Shown in pieces: positions 1 to 6,517 of a DNA stretch of 13,884 nt. The notes beneath the pieces are model-generated. The model made no database searches. It worked only from the letters and a program-made list of their open reading frames with translations, and was not told where the DNA came from. Positions within the stretch are counted from its first letter, which is position 1. Each line of letters opens with the position of its first letter. Origin of the DNA: Paracoccaceae bacterium. GTDB lineage: Bacteria; Pseudomonadota; Alphaproteobacteria; Rhodobacterales; Rhodobacteraceae. Position numbers and translations under genes: made by a program. The stretch lies in NCBI GenBank assembly GCA_025458985.1, contig JALORM010000019.1:1-13884 (forward strand), read 5' to 3'.

Positions 1-324
1 GCCCGCAGCCACGACGTCACCTTCCTCGACCAGGATCTCGGTAACGCGCCCTCCCAGTTCGAACCCCAGGTCGGTCTGCGCCGCTGCCTCGATCTGTCCG
101 GTAAACCGGCGCGTGACGGAATAGCCGTCGACAGGGGCAACGACCGTGATTCCAACCGGAGTCACAGGGGCGGTCTGGCCCGCGGCCTCGTTGGGTTGCC
201 TTGCGATCATCGCGTATCCGGCAAGTCCCGCCGCCCCTGCACCGCCGAAGACACCCAAGGTCACGGCAAGTGTCAGGGCCCGTCGCAGTGTCTTTCGGAT
301 ACCCTGTGGTGCTTTGGCCGCCAT
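1..324 (-). CDS. HlyD/RND-type efflux periplasmic adaptor subunit, N-terminal part (runs off the window)
   Basis: The 108 codons in the window are the N-terminal end of a membrane-fusion (periplasmic adaptor) protein of a tripartite RND-type efflux pump; the rest lies to the left of the window. A basic N-terminus (MAAKAPQGIRKTLRR) is followed by a hydrophobic segment at about residues 16-40, the inner-membrane anchor or uncleaved signal. The typical adaptor start follows: a V-V-A-P-V strand, R-R-F-T-G-Q-I-E-A and E-L-G-G-R-V-T-E-I-L-V-E-E-G-D-V-V, the first lipoyl-like half. The ATG at 324-322 is in frame with the left edge and has GGAG about 9 nt upstream; the ATG at 332 is out of frame. It diverges from a TetR-family gene across a strong palindrome, the usual arrangement for a locally repressed efflux operon. 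The membrane pump gene should follow downstream, outside the window. The substrate cannot be told. Confidence 0.85.
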   Translation of the reverse strand, partial: MAAKAPQGIRKTLRRALTLAVTLGVFGGAGAAGLAGYAMIARQPNEAAGQTAPVTPVGITVVAPVDGYSVTRRFTGQIEAAAQTDLGFELGGRVTEILVEEGDVVAAG

Positions 325-342
325 CTTCGCATGCTCCACCCA

Positions 343-378
343 AGTGAGTGTCGCTTACATATGTTAGAATCACTCACT
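343..378. promoter_or_regulatory. Nested palindromic operator between efflux gene and tetR
   Basis: Two inverted repeats share one axis at 360.5. The outer arms are AGTGAGTG (343-350) and CACTCACT (371-378), an exact 8-bp match. The core is ACATATGT (357-364), an exact 8-bp palindrome. Between them a further CT/AG pair matches (354-355 with 366-367). The plus-strand TAGAAT (365-370) resembles a -10 element for the TetR gene. On the minus strand TTGCCA (385-380) and TATGTA (361-356) at 18-bp spacing could be the efflux promoter. A repressor bound here would cover both. This is inferred to be the TetR operator. Confidence 0.7.
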
Positions 379-465
379 CTGGCAAGCTGTCGCGTCGCCT
401 CTTGATCGGGAAAGTAAGGATTGCTAACTTTGACAGGGAGAATGCGGGAAGGAACGCCCCAAGGA

Positions 466-1083
466 ATGACCGATAAACCCGCAGTCCGGACGGCCTATCA
501 TCATGGCGATCTGCGCGCGCAGTTGATCGAAGCGGTGCGGGATCTGGTCGAACGTCACGGCCCCGACGGCTTTTCCGTGGCCGAGGCCGCGCGGCGCGCG
601 GGCGTGAGTTCAGCCGCGCCCTACAAGCATTTCAAGGACCGCCCTGAGATTCTGCGTGGCGTGGTCAGCGAAGCGATGGACCGCCTGCGTGCCGGAATGG
701 AGGCAGGGGCGGCGGCTTACCCCCATGGATCGATCGAGGCCGTTGCCGCCGTCGGCCGCGCCTATGTCAGCTTTGCCCGGGCCGAGCCGGGGGTGTTCCG
801 CCTGGTCTTCGGGCTGACCGAGGGCCACGCGGATGCCCCCGACCTGCAGGCCAAGGGTCAAGGCTGCTTTGGCGTGGTCCTGCATGCCACGGCGGCCTGC
901 CTGCACCTGCAGCCCGACGACCGCGAGGTGCAGTCACGCGCCTACATGCTCTGGTCGTTTGTCCACGGCCATTCCTTCTTGACCATCGACCAGAAGTCGA
1001 CGGTGGCCAGCGCCCGGATCGACGACTGGACCTACCTGATGACCGTCAGTCGCGCGATCCTCGGGCAGCCGGTCCAACCCTGA
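466..1083 (+). CDS. TetR/AcrR-family repressor with WHG-type C-terminal domain
   Basis: A 205-residue DNA-binding repressor. The N-terminal TetR helix-turn-helix spans about residues 17-63, with the recognition region F-S-V-A-E-A-A-R-R-A-G-V-S-S-A-A-P-Y-K-H-F at 36-56. The C-terminal ligand-binding half contains the L-W-S-F-V-H-G motif (162-168) that defines the TetR_C_33/WHG subgroup. The ATG at 466 is preferred because the domain begins right after it and GGAAGGA (447-453) lies about 12 nt upstream. In-frame starts at 442 (ATG) and 421 (TTG) would only add a non-conserved leader. The gene is divergent from the efflux adaptor, and the dyad at 343-378 lies between them. It is inferred to repress both itself and the efflux operon, with relief by a pump substrate; the ligand is unknown. 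Confidence 0.88.
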   Translation: MTDKPAVRTAYHHGDLRAQLIEAVRDLVERHGPDGFSVAEAARRAGVSSAAPYKHFKDRPEILRGVVSEAMDRLRAGMEAGAAAYPHGSIEAVAAVGRAYVSFARAEPGVFRLVFGLTEGHADAPDLQAKGQGCFGVVLHATAACLHLQPDDREVQSRAYMLWSFVHGHSFLTIDQKSTVASARIDDWTYLMTVSRAILGQPVQP

Positions 1084-1269
1084 GGCATTCGCCGACTTCA
1101 TCACGGGAAGGAATTGCTGCCGACCGCTCGCCGGCTGCATGGCATCATGAACGCCCCCGCGAGGCGGCCCCCGGACAACGCGCATCCGTTCTGTTTGACG
1201 AAGGCCAAACCCGGGGCATCCAGACGCCCCGCACTTGGGTCGACGAGATCACGGCCCCCACCCCCACAA

Positions 1270-1286
1270 CGCCAGCGAATCTGGCG
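1270..1286 (-). terminator. Hairpin downstream of tRNA-Ser
   Basis: The perfect 6-bp stem CGCCAG/CTGGCG has a 5-nt loop and starts about 10 nt past the 3' end of the tRNA on the minus strand. Only a short TTGT follows, so termination is inferred from position and structure. Confidence 0.4.
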
Positions 1287-1295
1287 CGGTGATCG

Positions 1296-1382
1296 CGGAG
1301 ACGAAGGGATTCGAACCCTCGAGACGGTTTCCCGTCTGCACCCTTAGCAGGGGTGTGCCTTCGACCACTCGGCCACGTCTCC
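1296..1382 (-). tRNA. tRNA-Ser (anticodon GCT)
   Basis: Read on the minus strand this 87-nt sequence folds as a class II tRNA. The acceptor is GGAGACG with CGTCTCC plus discriminator G. The D-arm contains GCCGAGTGGTCGAAGGC. The anticodon stem CACCC/GGGTG encloses loop CTGCTAA, giving anticodon GCT, which reads AGC/AGU serine codons. A long variable arm GACGG-GAAA-CCGTC is typical of tRNA-Ser. The T-arm contains TTCGAAT. The 3' CCA is not encoded. No integrase or attachment-like repeat is visible beside it. Confidence 0.96.
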
Positions 1383-1389
1383 GCCGACC

Positions 1390-1418
1390 CGTTTAGCGGC
1401 AAGGCGCGGTCGCGACAA
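1390..1418 (-). promoter_or_regulatory. Possible promoter of tRNA-Ser
   Basis: On the minus strand TTGTCG (1418-1413) and TAAACG (1395-1390) are 17 bp apart. They would place the start at about 1383, immediately before the mature tRNA 5' end. The -10 match is weak. Confidence 0.3.
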
Positions 1419-1433
1419 GTCGGATCGGGCGTC

Positions 1434-2531
1434 TCAGGCGTTGAAGAGGAAGTGCAGCACGTCGCCGTCCCTGACGGCATAGGTCTTCCCCTCCACGCGC
1501 AGCTTTCCGGCCTCGCGCGCGCGCGCTTCGCCGCCGAGGGCGACGTAGTCGTCGTAGGCGATGGTCTCGGCGCGAATGAAGCCGCGCTCGAAGTCGCCAT
1601 GGATCACGCCGGCGGCCTGCGGCGCCAGGGTGCCCTTGGCGATCGTCCAGGCGCGGGCCTCCTTCGGCCCCGCGGTGAAGTAGGTCTGCAGGCCGAGAAG
1701 GTCGTAGCCCGCGCGGATCAGCCGGTCGAGGCCCGCTTCCTCCAGCCCCAGCGTCTCAAGGAACTCTGCCTGCTCGGCGGGGTCGAGCTGGGCGATCTCC
1801 TCCTCGATCCTGGCCGAGATCACGACGCTTGCCGCGCCCTCGGCGGCAGCCTTCCCGGCCACCTTCTGCGACAGCGCGTTGCCCGCCGCCGCCTCGTCCT
1901 CGCCCACGTTGCAGACATAGAGGACGGGCTTCTGCGTCAGAAGCTGAAGGCTTTCCCAGGTGCGCCGGTCCTCGTCGGCCACGGCCACCGTGCGCGCGGG
2001 CCTGCCGCCCTCCAGGGCGGCCTTCGCCGCCAGCAGCAGCCGCTCCTGCGCGACCGCCTCCTTGTCGCCGCCCTTGACCTTGCGGACGAGGCCCGAAAGG
2101 CGCCGCTCGATCGATTCCAGGTCGGCGATCATCAGCTCGGTCTCGATCGTCTCGATGTCCGAGATCGGGTCGACCCGGCCTTCGACATGGGTCACGTCGC
2201 CGTCCTCGAAGCAGCGCACGACATGGGCGATGGCATCGCATTCGCGGATGTTGGCAAGGAACTGGTTGCCGAGGCCCTCGCCCTTCGAGGCGCCCTTCAC
2301 CAGCCCCGCGATGTCGACGAAGGTCATCCGGGTGGGGATGATCTGCTTCGATCCGGCGATCTCGGCCAGCTTGTCCAGCCGCGCGTCGGGCACGGCAACC
2401 TCGCCCACGTTGGGCTCGATGGTGCAGAAGGGGAAGTTCGCGGCCTGCGCGGCGGCGGTGCGCGTCAGGGCGTTGAACAGCGTCGACTTGCCGACGTTCG
2501 GCAGCCCCACGATTCCGGTCTTGAAGCCCAT
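1434..2531 (-). CDS. ychF: Redox-regulated ATPase YchF (OLA1 family)
   Basis: A complete 365-residue member of the YchF/OLA1 branch of the TRAFAC P-loop proteins. It is a cytosolic ATPase that binds ribosomes and is linked to translation and the oxidative-stress response. Visible motifs are the P-loop GLPNVGKST (9-17) and DIAG (73-76). The non-canonical N-V-G-E (208-211) stands where true GTPases have NKxD, which is what makes this family prefer ATP. The conserved Cys in FPFCTIEPN (36) matches the redox cysteine of the E. coli protein. A coiled-coil helical insert is at about 130-200 and a TGS domain at about 280-363, ending H-F-L-F-N-A. The start is the universal M-G-F-K. In alphaproteobacteria ychF often sits with rplY and pth. 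Here all three are in one neighbourhood, but ychF is in the opposite orientation and separated by several genes. Confidence 0.97.
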   Translation of the reverse strand: MGFKTGIVGLPNVGKSTLFNALTRTAAAQAANFPFCTIEPNVGEVAVPDARLDKLAEIAGSKQIIPTRMTFVDIAGLVKGASKGEGLGNQFLANIRECDAIAHVVRCFEDGDVTHVEGRVDPISDIETIETELMIADLESIERRLSGLVRKVKGGDKEAVAQERLLLAAKAALEGGRPARTVAVADEDRRTWESLQLLTQKPVLYVCNVGEDEAAAGNALSQKVAGKAAAEGAASVVISARIEEEIAQLDPAEQAEFLETLGLEEAGLDRLIRAGYDLLGLQTYFTAGPKEARAWTIAKGTLAPQAAGVIHGDFERGFIRAETIAYDDYVALGGEARAREAGKLRVEGKTYAVRDGDVLHFLFNA

Positions 2532-2648
2532 CCCGTCCGCTCCGCATGCACCGCGCCCGCGCTTCTAGGGCGGCGGGCCGGCCTGTGCAAGAAGCGCTTC
2601 GCGCCGGGGCCCGGAGGCGCTAGGCTCTGGGCGGGAGGAGCGCACGCG

Positions 2649-3092
2649 ATGGCCCTGATCCCCTACCTTTTCTTCGACGGCACCTGCGAGGCGGCGCTGG
2701 AGTTCTACGCCGAGGTGTTCGGCGGCACCGTCGAGGAGGTGATGCGCTACGGCGATCTGCCGCCCGGCGAGGGCGAGGTGCCCGAAGGCCGCGGCAACCT
2801 TGTGATGAACGCGACCTTCCGGGCCGGAGAGGCGGTGCTGATGGCATCCGACGCGATGGAGCCCGGCGCACCGGAACGGCAGGGCGTCAGTCTCTACATG
2901 GGGTTTGACGACATCGACCGGGCCCGGCGGGTGTTCCTGCGGCTGTCCAAGGGCGGGACGGTCCTGATGCCCTTTGCGCCCACCTTCTGGGCCGCGGGCT
3001 TCGGCCGCTGTCGCGACCGCTTCGGAACCGACTGGATGATCGGGGTCGATGCGCCGCCGGCGGTGCCGGACGGGGCACCCGACCCCGCTTGA
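2649..3092 (+). CDS. VOC-family (PhnB-like glyoxalase/bleomycin-resistance fold) protein
   Basis: A 147-residue protein of the PhnB-like VOC superfamily. It opens with L-I-P-Y-L-F-F-D-G-T-C-E-A-A-L-E-F-Y and then F-G-G, the hallmark of the subgroup. It continues through the N-A-T-F-R-A-G-E-A-V-L-M-A-S-D strand pair (about 57-71) and ends with the F-G-x-C-x-D-x-F-G-T-D-W-M-I signature (about 118-131). VOC proteins form dimeric beta-alpha-beta-beta-beta barrels. PhnB-like members mostly have no assigned reaction, so none is claimed. The start at 2649 has GGGAGGAG (2633-2640) 8 nt upstream. It is divergent from ychF and lies 53 nt before trpA on the same strand. TAGGCT at 2621-2626 could be its -10. 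Confidence 0.9.
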   Translation: MALIPYLFFDGTCEAALEFYAEVFGGTVEEVMRYGDLPPGEGEVPEGRGNLVMNATFRAGEAVLMASDAMEPGAPERQGVSLYMGFDDIDRARRVFLRLSKGGTVLMPFAPTFWAAGFGRCRDRFGTDWMIGVDAPPAVPDGAPDPA

Positions 3093-3145
3093 TTTCCCCC
3101 GTGCGCTCCGGCAACAGGGTCAGGGGAGCGCAGGGGGAGGGGACG

Positions 3146-3937
3146 ATGACCCGGATCGACGCGACGTTCGCGCGGCTGAAGGCCGAGGGTCGCAAGGCCT
3201 TTGTCGCCTATGTCATGGCGGGCGACCCCGATTACGACACGTCGCTGGCCATCGTGAAGGGGCTTCCCGGCGCGGGCGTCGACGTGATCGAGCTCGGGAT
3301 GCCCTTCACCGATCCCATGGCCGACGGCCCGACGATCCAGCTGGCCGGGCAGCGGGCGCTGGAAGGTGGCCAGACGCTCCAGAAGACGCTCGACATGGCT
3401 GCCGAGTTCCGAAAGGGCGACCAGACCACGCCGATCGTTATGATGGGCTACTACAACCCTATCTTCTCGCGCGGGGTCGACCGGTTCCTCGCCGACGCGA
3501 AGGCCGCCGGGATCGACGGGCTGATCGTCGTCGACCTGCCCCCCGAAGAGGACGAGGAGTTGTGCATTCCCGCCCAGCAGGCGGGACTGAACTTCATCCG
3601 GCTTGCCACGCCGACGACCGACGACCGGCGGCTGCCCAAGGTGCTGCAGAACACCAGCGGCTTCGTCTACTATGTCTCGATCACCGGAATCACCGGCGCT
3701 GCGGCGGCCCAGGCGGCCGAGGTCGGGCCCGAGGTCGCCCGGATCAAGCGCCAGACCGACCTGCCGCTGATCGTGGGCTTCGGCATCCGCACGCCCGAGA
3801 CGGCCCAGGCCATTGCCGGCGTGGCCGACGGGGCGGTTGTCGGCACGGCCATCGTCAAGCTGGTGGAAGAGGGGCGCCCCGTGCCCGAGATCCTCGGCTT
3901 CGTGAAGAGCCTCGCGGACGGCGCGCACCGGGCCTGA
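3146..3937 (+). CDS. trpA: Tryptophan synthase alpha subunit
   Basis: A 263-residue TIM-barrel protein that cleaves indole-3-glycerol phosphate to indole and glyceraldehyde-3-phosphate. The indole passes through a tunnel to TrpB. The catalytic Glu49 and Asp60 are both at their usual numbers within V-I-E-L-G-M-P-F-T-D-P-M-A-D-G-P. The V-G-F-G-I-R and V-G-T-A-I-V-K-L phosphate-binding regions are intact near the C-terminus, so it should be active. The ATG at 3146 follows GGGGGAGGGG; the in-frame opening upstream (from 3089) lacks conservation. No trpB, trpF or trpC is in the window, so the partner must be encoded elsewhere. A strong hairpin follows at 3984-4017, so trpA and the lactate dehydrogenase are probably separate transcripts. 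Confidence 0.97.
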   Translation: MTRIDATFARLKAEGRKAFVAYVMAGDPDYDTSLAIVKGLPGAGVDVIELGMPFTDPMADGPTIQLAGQRALEGGQTLQKTLDMAAEFRKGDQTTPIVMMGYYNPIFSRGVDRFLADAKAAGIDGLIVVDLPPEEDEELCIPAQQAGLNFIRLATPTTDDRRLPKVLQNTSGFVYYVSITGITGAAAAQAAEVGPEVARIKRQTDLPLIVGFGIRTPETAQAIAGVADGAVVGTAIVKLVEEGRPVPEILGFVKSLADGAHRA

Positions 3938-3983
3938 CCGGCGCCTCTGAGGCCCAACCCGCGACAATCGCATTCCGTCGCCC

Positions 3984-4017
3984 GCGCGCGTCTGGCCCGG
4001 ATTGCCAGCCCGCGCGC
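3984..4017 (+). terminator. Strong GC-rich hairpin after trpA
   Basis: A 7-bp outer stem (3984-3990 with 4011-4017) and a 5-bp inner stem CTGGC/GCCAG (3992-3996 with 4004-4008) close a 7-nt loop, with a small internal bulge. It starts 47 nt after the trpA stop and precedes the lldD leader. There is no long T-tract, so termination is inferred. Confidence 0.42.
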
Positions 4018-4021
4018 CGAT

Positions 4022-4040
4022 TGGTAAGTCCGGCTGACCA
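4022..4040. promoter_or_regulatory. Imperfect palindrome upstream of the lactate dehydrogenase gene
   Basis: TGGTAAGTCCGGCTGACCA is a 19-bp dyad with 7 of 9 pairs matching around C4031 and TGGT/ACCA ends. It lies 22 bp before the start codon. GntR/FadR-type lactate regulators use TGGT..ACCA arms but with a much shorter spacer, so assignment to LldR is only a suggestion. Confidence 0.3.
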
Positions 4041-4062
4041 CTTCGGGAAGGAGAGGCTGCCG

Positions 4063-5268
4063 ATGCCCGTCATCACCGAGATCGCGGACCTCAAGCGTCT
4101 CTACCGCCGGCGCGTGCCCCGGATGTTCTACGACTACTGCGAAAGCGGGTCCTGGAGCGAGCAGACCTTCCGCGACAACAGTTCGGACTTCGACCTGATC
4201 CGCCTGCGTCAGCGCGTTGCGGTCGACATGGAGGGGCGGACGACCGAAACCACGATGGCCGGCCAGACCGTCGCCATGCCGGTGGCGCTGGCGCCTGTGG
4301 GCCTGACCGGCATGCAGCACGCCGACGGCGAGATCCTGGCGGCCAAGGCGGCGGCGAAGAAGGGCGTGCCGTTCACGCTGTCGACGATGTCGATCTGCTC
4401 GATCGAGGATGTCGCGGGCTACACCGACGCGCCGTTCTGGTTCCAGCTCTACGTGATGCGCGACGAGGATTACCTTCGCCGCCTGATCGACCGGGCGAAG
4501 GCCGCGAAGTGCTCGGCCCTGGTGCTGACGCTTGACCTGCAGATCCTCGGGCAGCGCCATCGCGACCTCAAGAACGGCCTTTCGGCGCCACCGAAGCTCA
4601 CGATCCCGACGATGCTGAACCTTGCCACCAAGTGGCGCTGGGGCCTCGAGATGCTGGCTACGAAGCGCCGGGGCTTCGGCAACATCGTGGGCCATGCCAA
4701 GGGCGTGGACGACCCTTCCAGCCTGATGACCTGGGTCGCGCAGCAGTTCGACCCCCGACTCGACTGGGAAAAGGTGAAGGCCATCAAGAAGATGTGGGGC
4801 GGCCCGCTGATCCTGAAGGGCATCCTCGACCCCGAGGACGCGAAGGCGGCGCTGTCGGTGGGGGCCGATGCCATCGTGGTCTCGAACCACGGCGGGCGCC
4901 AGCTCGACGGGGCGCTGTCGTCGATCCGGGCGCTGCCGCCGATCCTCGATGCGGTCGGCGACAAGGCCGAGCTGCACCTCGACAGCGGCATCCGCTCGGG
5001 GCAGGACGTCCTGAAGGCGCTCGCCATGGGGGCACGCGGCACCTATATCGGGCGCGCCTTCGTCTACGGCCTCGGCGCCATGGGCCAGCAGGGGGTCGAG
5101 ATCGCGCTCGACGTGATCCGCAAGGAGCTGGACACCACGATGGCGCTCTGCGGGCGCAAGCACGTGACCGAGCTTGACCGCGACATCCTTCTGGTCCCCG
5201 AGGATTTCGCGGGGCGTTGGCTCAGTTCCGCGAAGCCCGCAGCGGCAAAAGCAGCAAGGGCACGCTGA
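4063..5268 (+). CDS. lldD: FMN-dependent L-lactate dehydrogenase (alpha-hydroxy-acid oxidase family)
   Basis: A 401-residue FMN enzyme, close in length and sequence style to E. coli LldD. LldD oxidises L-lactate to pyruvate and passes electrons to the membrane quinone pool. All active-site residues of the family can be placed: Tyr25, the L-A-P-V-G FMN loop (76-80), Tyr130 in F-Q-L-Y, Asp158, Lys252 in L-K-G-I-L, and His276/Arg279 in S-N-H-G-G-R-Q-L-D-G. D-S-G-I-R (308-312) binds the FMN phosphate. The ATG at 4063 has GGGAAGGAGAGG (4045-4056) just upstream; the open frame further left is antisense noise over trpA. The last 15 codons (Ala/Lys-rich tail) overlap the end of the convergent MFS gene by 47 bp. 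Another alpha-hydroxy acid substrate is possible, but the overall match is to LldD. Confidence 0.92.
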   Translation: MPVITEIADLKRLYRRRVPRMFYDYCESGSWSEQTFRDNSSDFDLIRLRQRVAVDMEGRTTETTMAGQTVAMPVALAPVGLTGMQHADGEILAAKAAAKKGVPFTLSTMSICSIEDVAGYTDAPFWFQLYVMRDEDYLRRLIDRAKAAKCSALVLTLDLQILGQRHRDLKNGLSAPPKLTIPTMLNLATKWRWGLEMLATKRRGFGNIVGHAKGVDDPSSLMTWVAQQFDPRLDWEKVKAIKKMWGGPLILKGILDPEDAKAALSVGADAIVVSNHGGRQLDGALSSIRALPPILDAVGDKAELHLDSGIRSGQDVLKALAMGARGTYIGRAFVYGLGAMGQQGVEIALDVIRKELDTTMALCGRKHVTELDRDILLVPEDFAGRWLSSAKPAAAKAARAR

Positions 5269-6364
5269 GCATCATCAGCGCGATCAGCCCGAACGAGGCG
5301 CGCAGGCCCAGCGCCTCGGACACGAAGCCCATCGTGGGCGGCCCGACGAAGAAGCCGAAGTAGCCGATCGTCGCCACCCGGCTGATGGCCAGCGCCCGGT
5401 CGCGCGCCCGGACCATCTGCCCGGCCAGCGCCAGCGCCAGCGGCGCGGTCACCGACACTCCCAGGCCGAGGATCCCGAAGCCGAGATAGGCAAGCTCCGG
5501 CGAAGGCGCCTGCGCTGCGATTGCCGCCCCGGTGCCGGCGACCAGCGCGGCCAGAAGGATCACCTGCCGCTCGCGCCCGCGCGGGGTCACGAAGTGCCCC
5601 GTCAGACGCCCCACGCCCATGGTCAGGCCCAGGATCGTCGGCCCAAGCGCCCCCTCGGCCGCGCGGCCGCCCAGCGTCCGCTCGATATGCAGCGCCGACC
5701 AGGTCTCGGTCGCGTTCTCGGTCATGAAGGCGAACAGCGTGATGAGCCCCGCCCACACGACGACCTGCCCGAAGCCGCGACCCGAGGCGTTCGGCTCGTC
5801 CTCCCCGTCGTGAGGGTCGGGTCCAAGCCACAGCTGGGTCGAGATCGCAACCGTGATCAGGCCCAGCACCGCGAAGACATAGGGGGGCGTCACCCCGGCC
5901 TCGCGCGCCAGCCCGGCAGAAAACGCCGACGCGGCATAGGCGAACGAGAAGGTCGCGTGATTGAGGTTCATCAGCGCGGTATCGTGGCGCGCCTCGATCT
6001 GGCTGACGCGGGCGTTCATCACCACGTCCAGAAGCCCGGTGAAGCCCGCAGCCAGGAACATCGCGACCGCGAAGACCGCCACCCCCGGCGCAAGCCCTGG
6101 AAGCTGGAACGCCGCCGCTGCGCCCAGCGCGGCGAAGGGCATGGTGCGGATGCGCAGTACCGCGTCGATCCGGGGCGCCAGCCACATCGCGCTGACCGCG
6201 CCCGCCGCGCCGCATAGCAGCGTCAGGCCGAACACTCCGTCGTCGGCGCCGATGCCCTGCTTGATGTCAGGCACTTGCGCCGCGAACGCGCCCCAGAATA
6301 TGCCCACCACCGCAAAGGCGGGCAGCGGGGCGCGGCTGAGCGCGATGGACCGGGTAAGCGACAT
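5222..6364 (-). CDS. Major facilitator superfamily transporter
   Basis: A 380-residue polytopic membrane protein with about twelve hydrophobic segments, in two halves split by a polar stretch near D-P-H-D-G-E-D-E-P-N (about 195-205). Typical MFS features include V-P-D-I-K-Q-G-I-G after the first helix and M-G-V-G-R-L-T-G-H and R-V-A-T-I-G-Y-F-G-F-F-V-G-P-P in the second half. It resembles the YbjJ/FucP-like MFS group, but the substrate is not recognisable. The start M-S-L-T-R at 6364 is chosen because the hydrophobic core begins there; the open frame upstream to 7003 is antisense to rplY and not coding. The Shine-Dalgarno is poor (GAGATCGG). It is convergent with lldD, overlapping it by 47 bp, and divergent from rplY. 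A role in lactate uptake is conceivable but unsupported. Confidence 0.88.
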   Translation of the reverse strand: MSLTRSIALSRAPLPAFAVVGIFWGAFAAQVPDIKQGIGADDGVFGLTLLCGAAGAVSAMWLAPRIDAVLRIRTMPFAALGAAAAFQLPGLAPGVAVFAVAMFLAAGFTGLLDVVMNARVSQIEARHDTALMNLNHATFSFAYAASAFSAGLAREAGVTPPYVFAVLGLITVAISTQLWLGPDPHDGEDEPNASGRGFGQVVVWAGLITLFAFMTENATETWSALHIERTLGGRAAEGALGPTILGLTMGVGRLTGHFVTPRGRERQVILLAALVAGTGAAIAAQAPSPELAYLGFGILGLGVSVTAPLALALAGQMVRARDRALAISRVATIGYFGFFVGPPTMGFVSEALGLRASFGLIALMMLSVPLLLLPLRASRN

Positions 6365-6432
6365 GGAACCGATCTCTATCCCAGCCGGCGGTGGCCGCAA
6401 GACCCGTGGCGGATGCGAATCCCCTTTCCAAC

Positions 6433-6494
6433 ACGGCGCAAGCCGTCTATAGGCACGCCCTCGTGCGGGCCTGCACCCTTGGAGGAGGTCCCGC
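6433..6494 (+). promoter_or_regulatory. Palindrome-rich leader of rplY (candidate regulatory RNA or promoter zone)
   Basis: Three consecutive dyads lie before rplY. The first is ACGGC-GCAA-GCCGT (6433-6446, GNRA-type loop). The second is GCACG-CCCT-CGTGC (6453-6466). The third pairs GCGGGCCT (6465-6472) with AGGTCCCGC (6486-6494) with one bulged T. The second and third overlap by two bases, so they compete. TCTATA at 6446-6451 could be a -10 element, in which case only the last two hairpins would be transcribed. Confidence 0.4.
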
Positions 6495-6517
6495 GTCTGA
6501 CAAACTGGAGAAGACCC

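Noticed and set aside
17..405. Small open frames overlapping the efflux adaptor on both strands
   Set aside because: The minus-strand frame ending at 324 gives a clear membrane-fusion protein N-terminus, while the others give Arg/Pro-rich sequence typical of GC-rich shadows.
1296..1382. tRNA-Ser as an integration site
   Set aside because: No integrase gene and no repeated copy of the tRNA 3' end were seen in the window, and flanking genes are core genes.
2591..2600. GAAGCGCTTC palindrome between ychF and the VOC gene as an operator
   Set aside because: A 10-bp palindrome in GC-rich DNA is expected often, and it has no matching copy or regulator nearby.
1353..3092. Long plus-strand open frame across ychF into the VOC gene
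   Set aside because: Only the part from 2649 has protein-like sequence and a ribosome site. The rest is the antisense of ychF, whose motifs are unmistakable.
3049..4062. Open frame upstream of and in frame with lldD
   Set aside because: It is an Arg/Gly/Pro-rich shadow of trpA. The LldD homology starts exactly at the ATG at 4063 behind a strong ribosome site.
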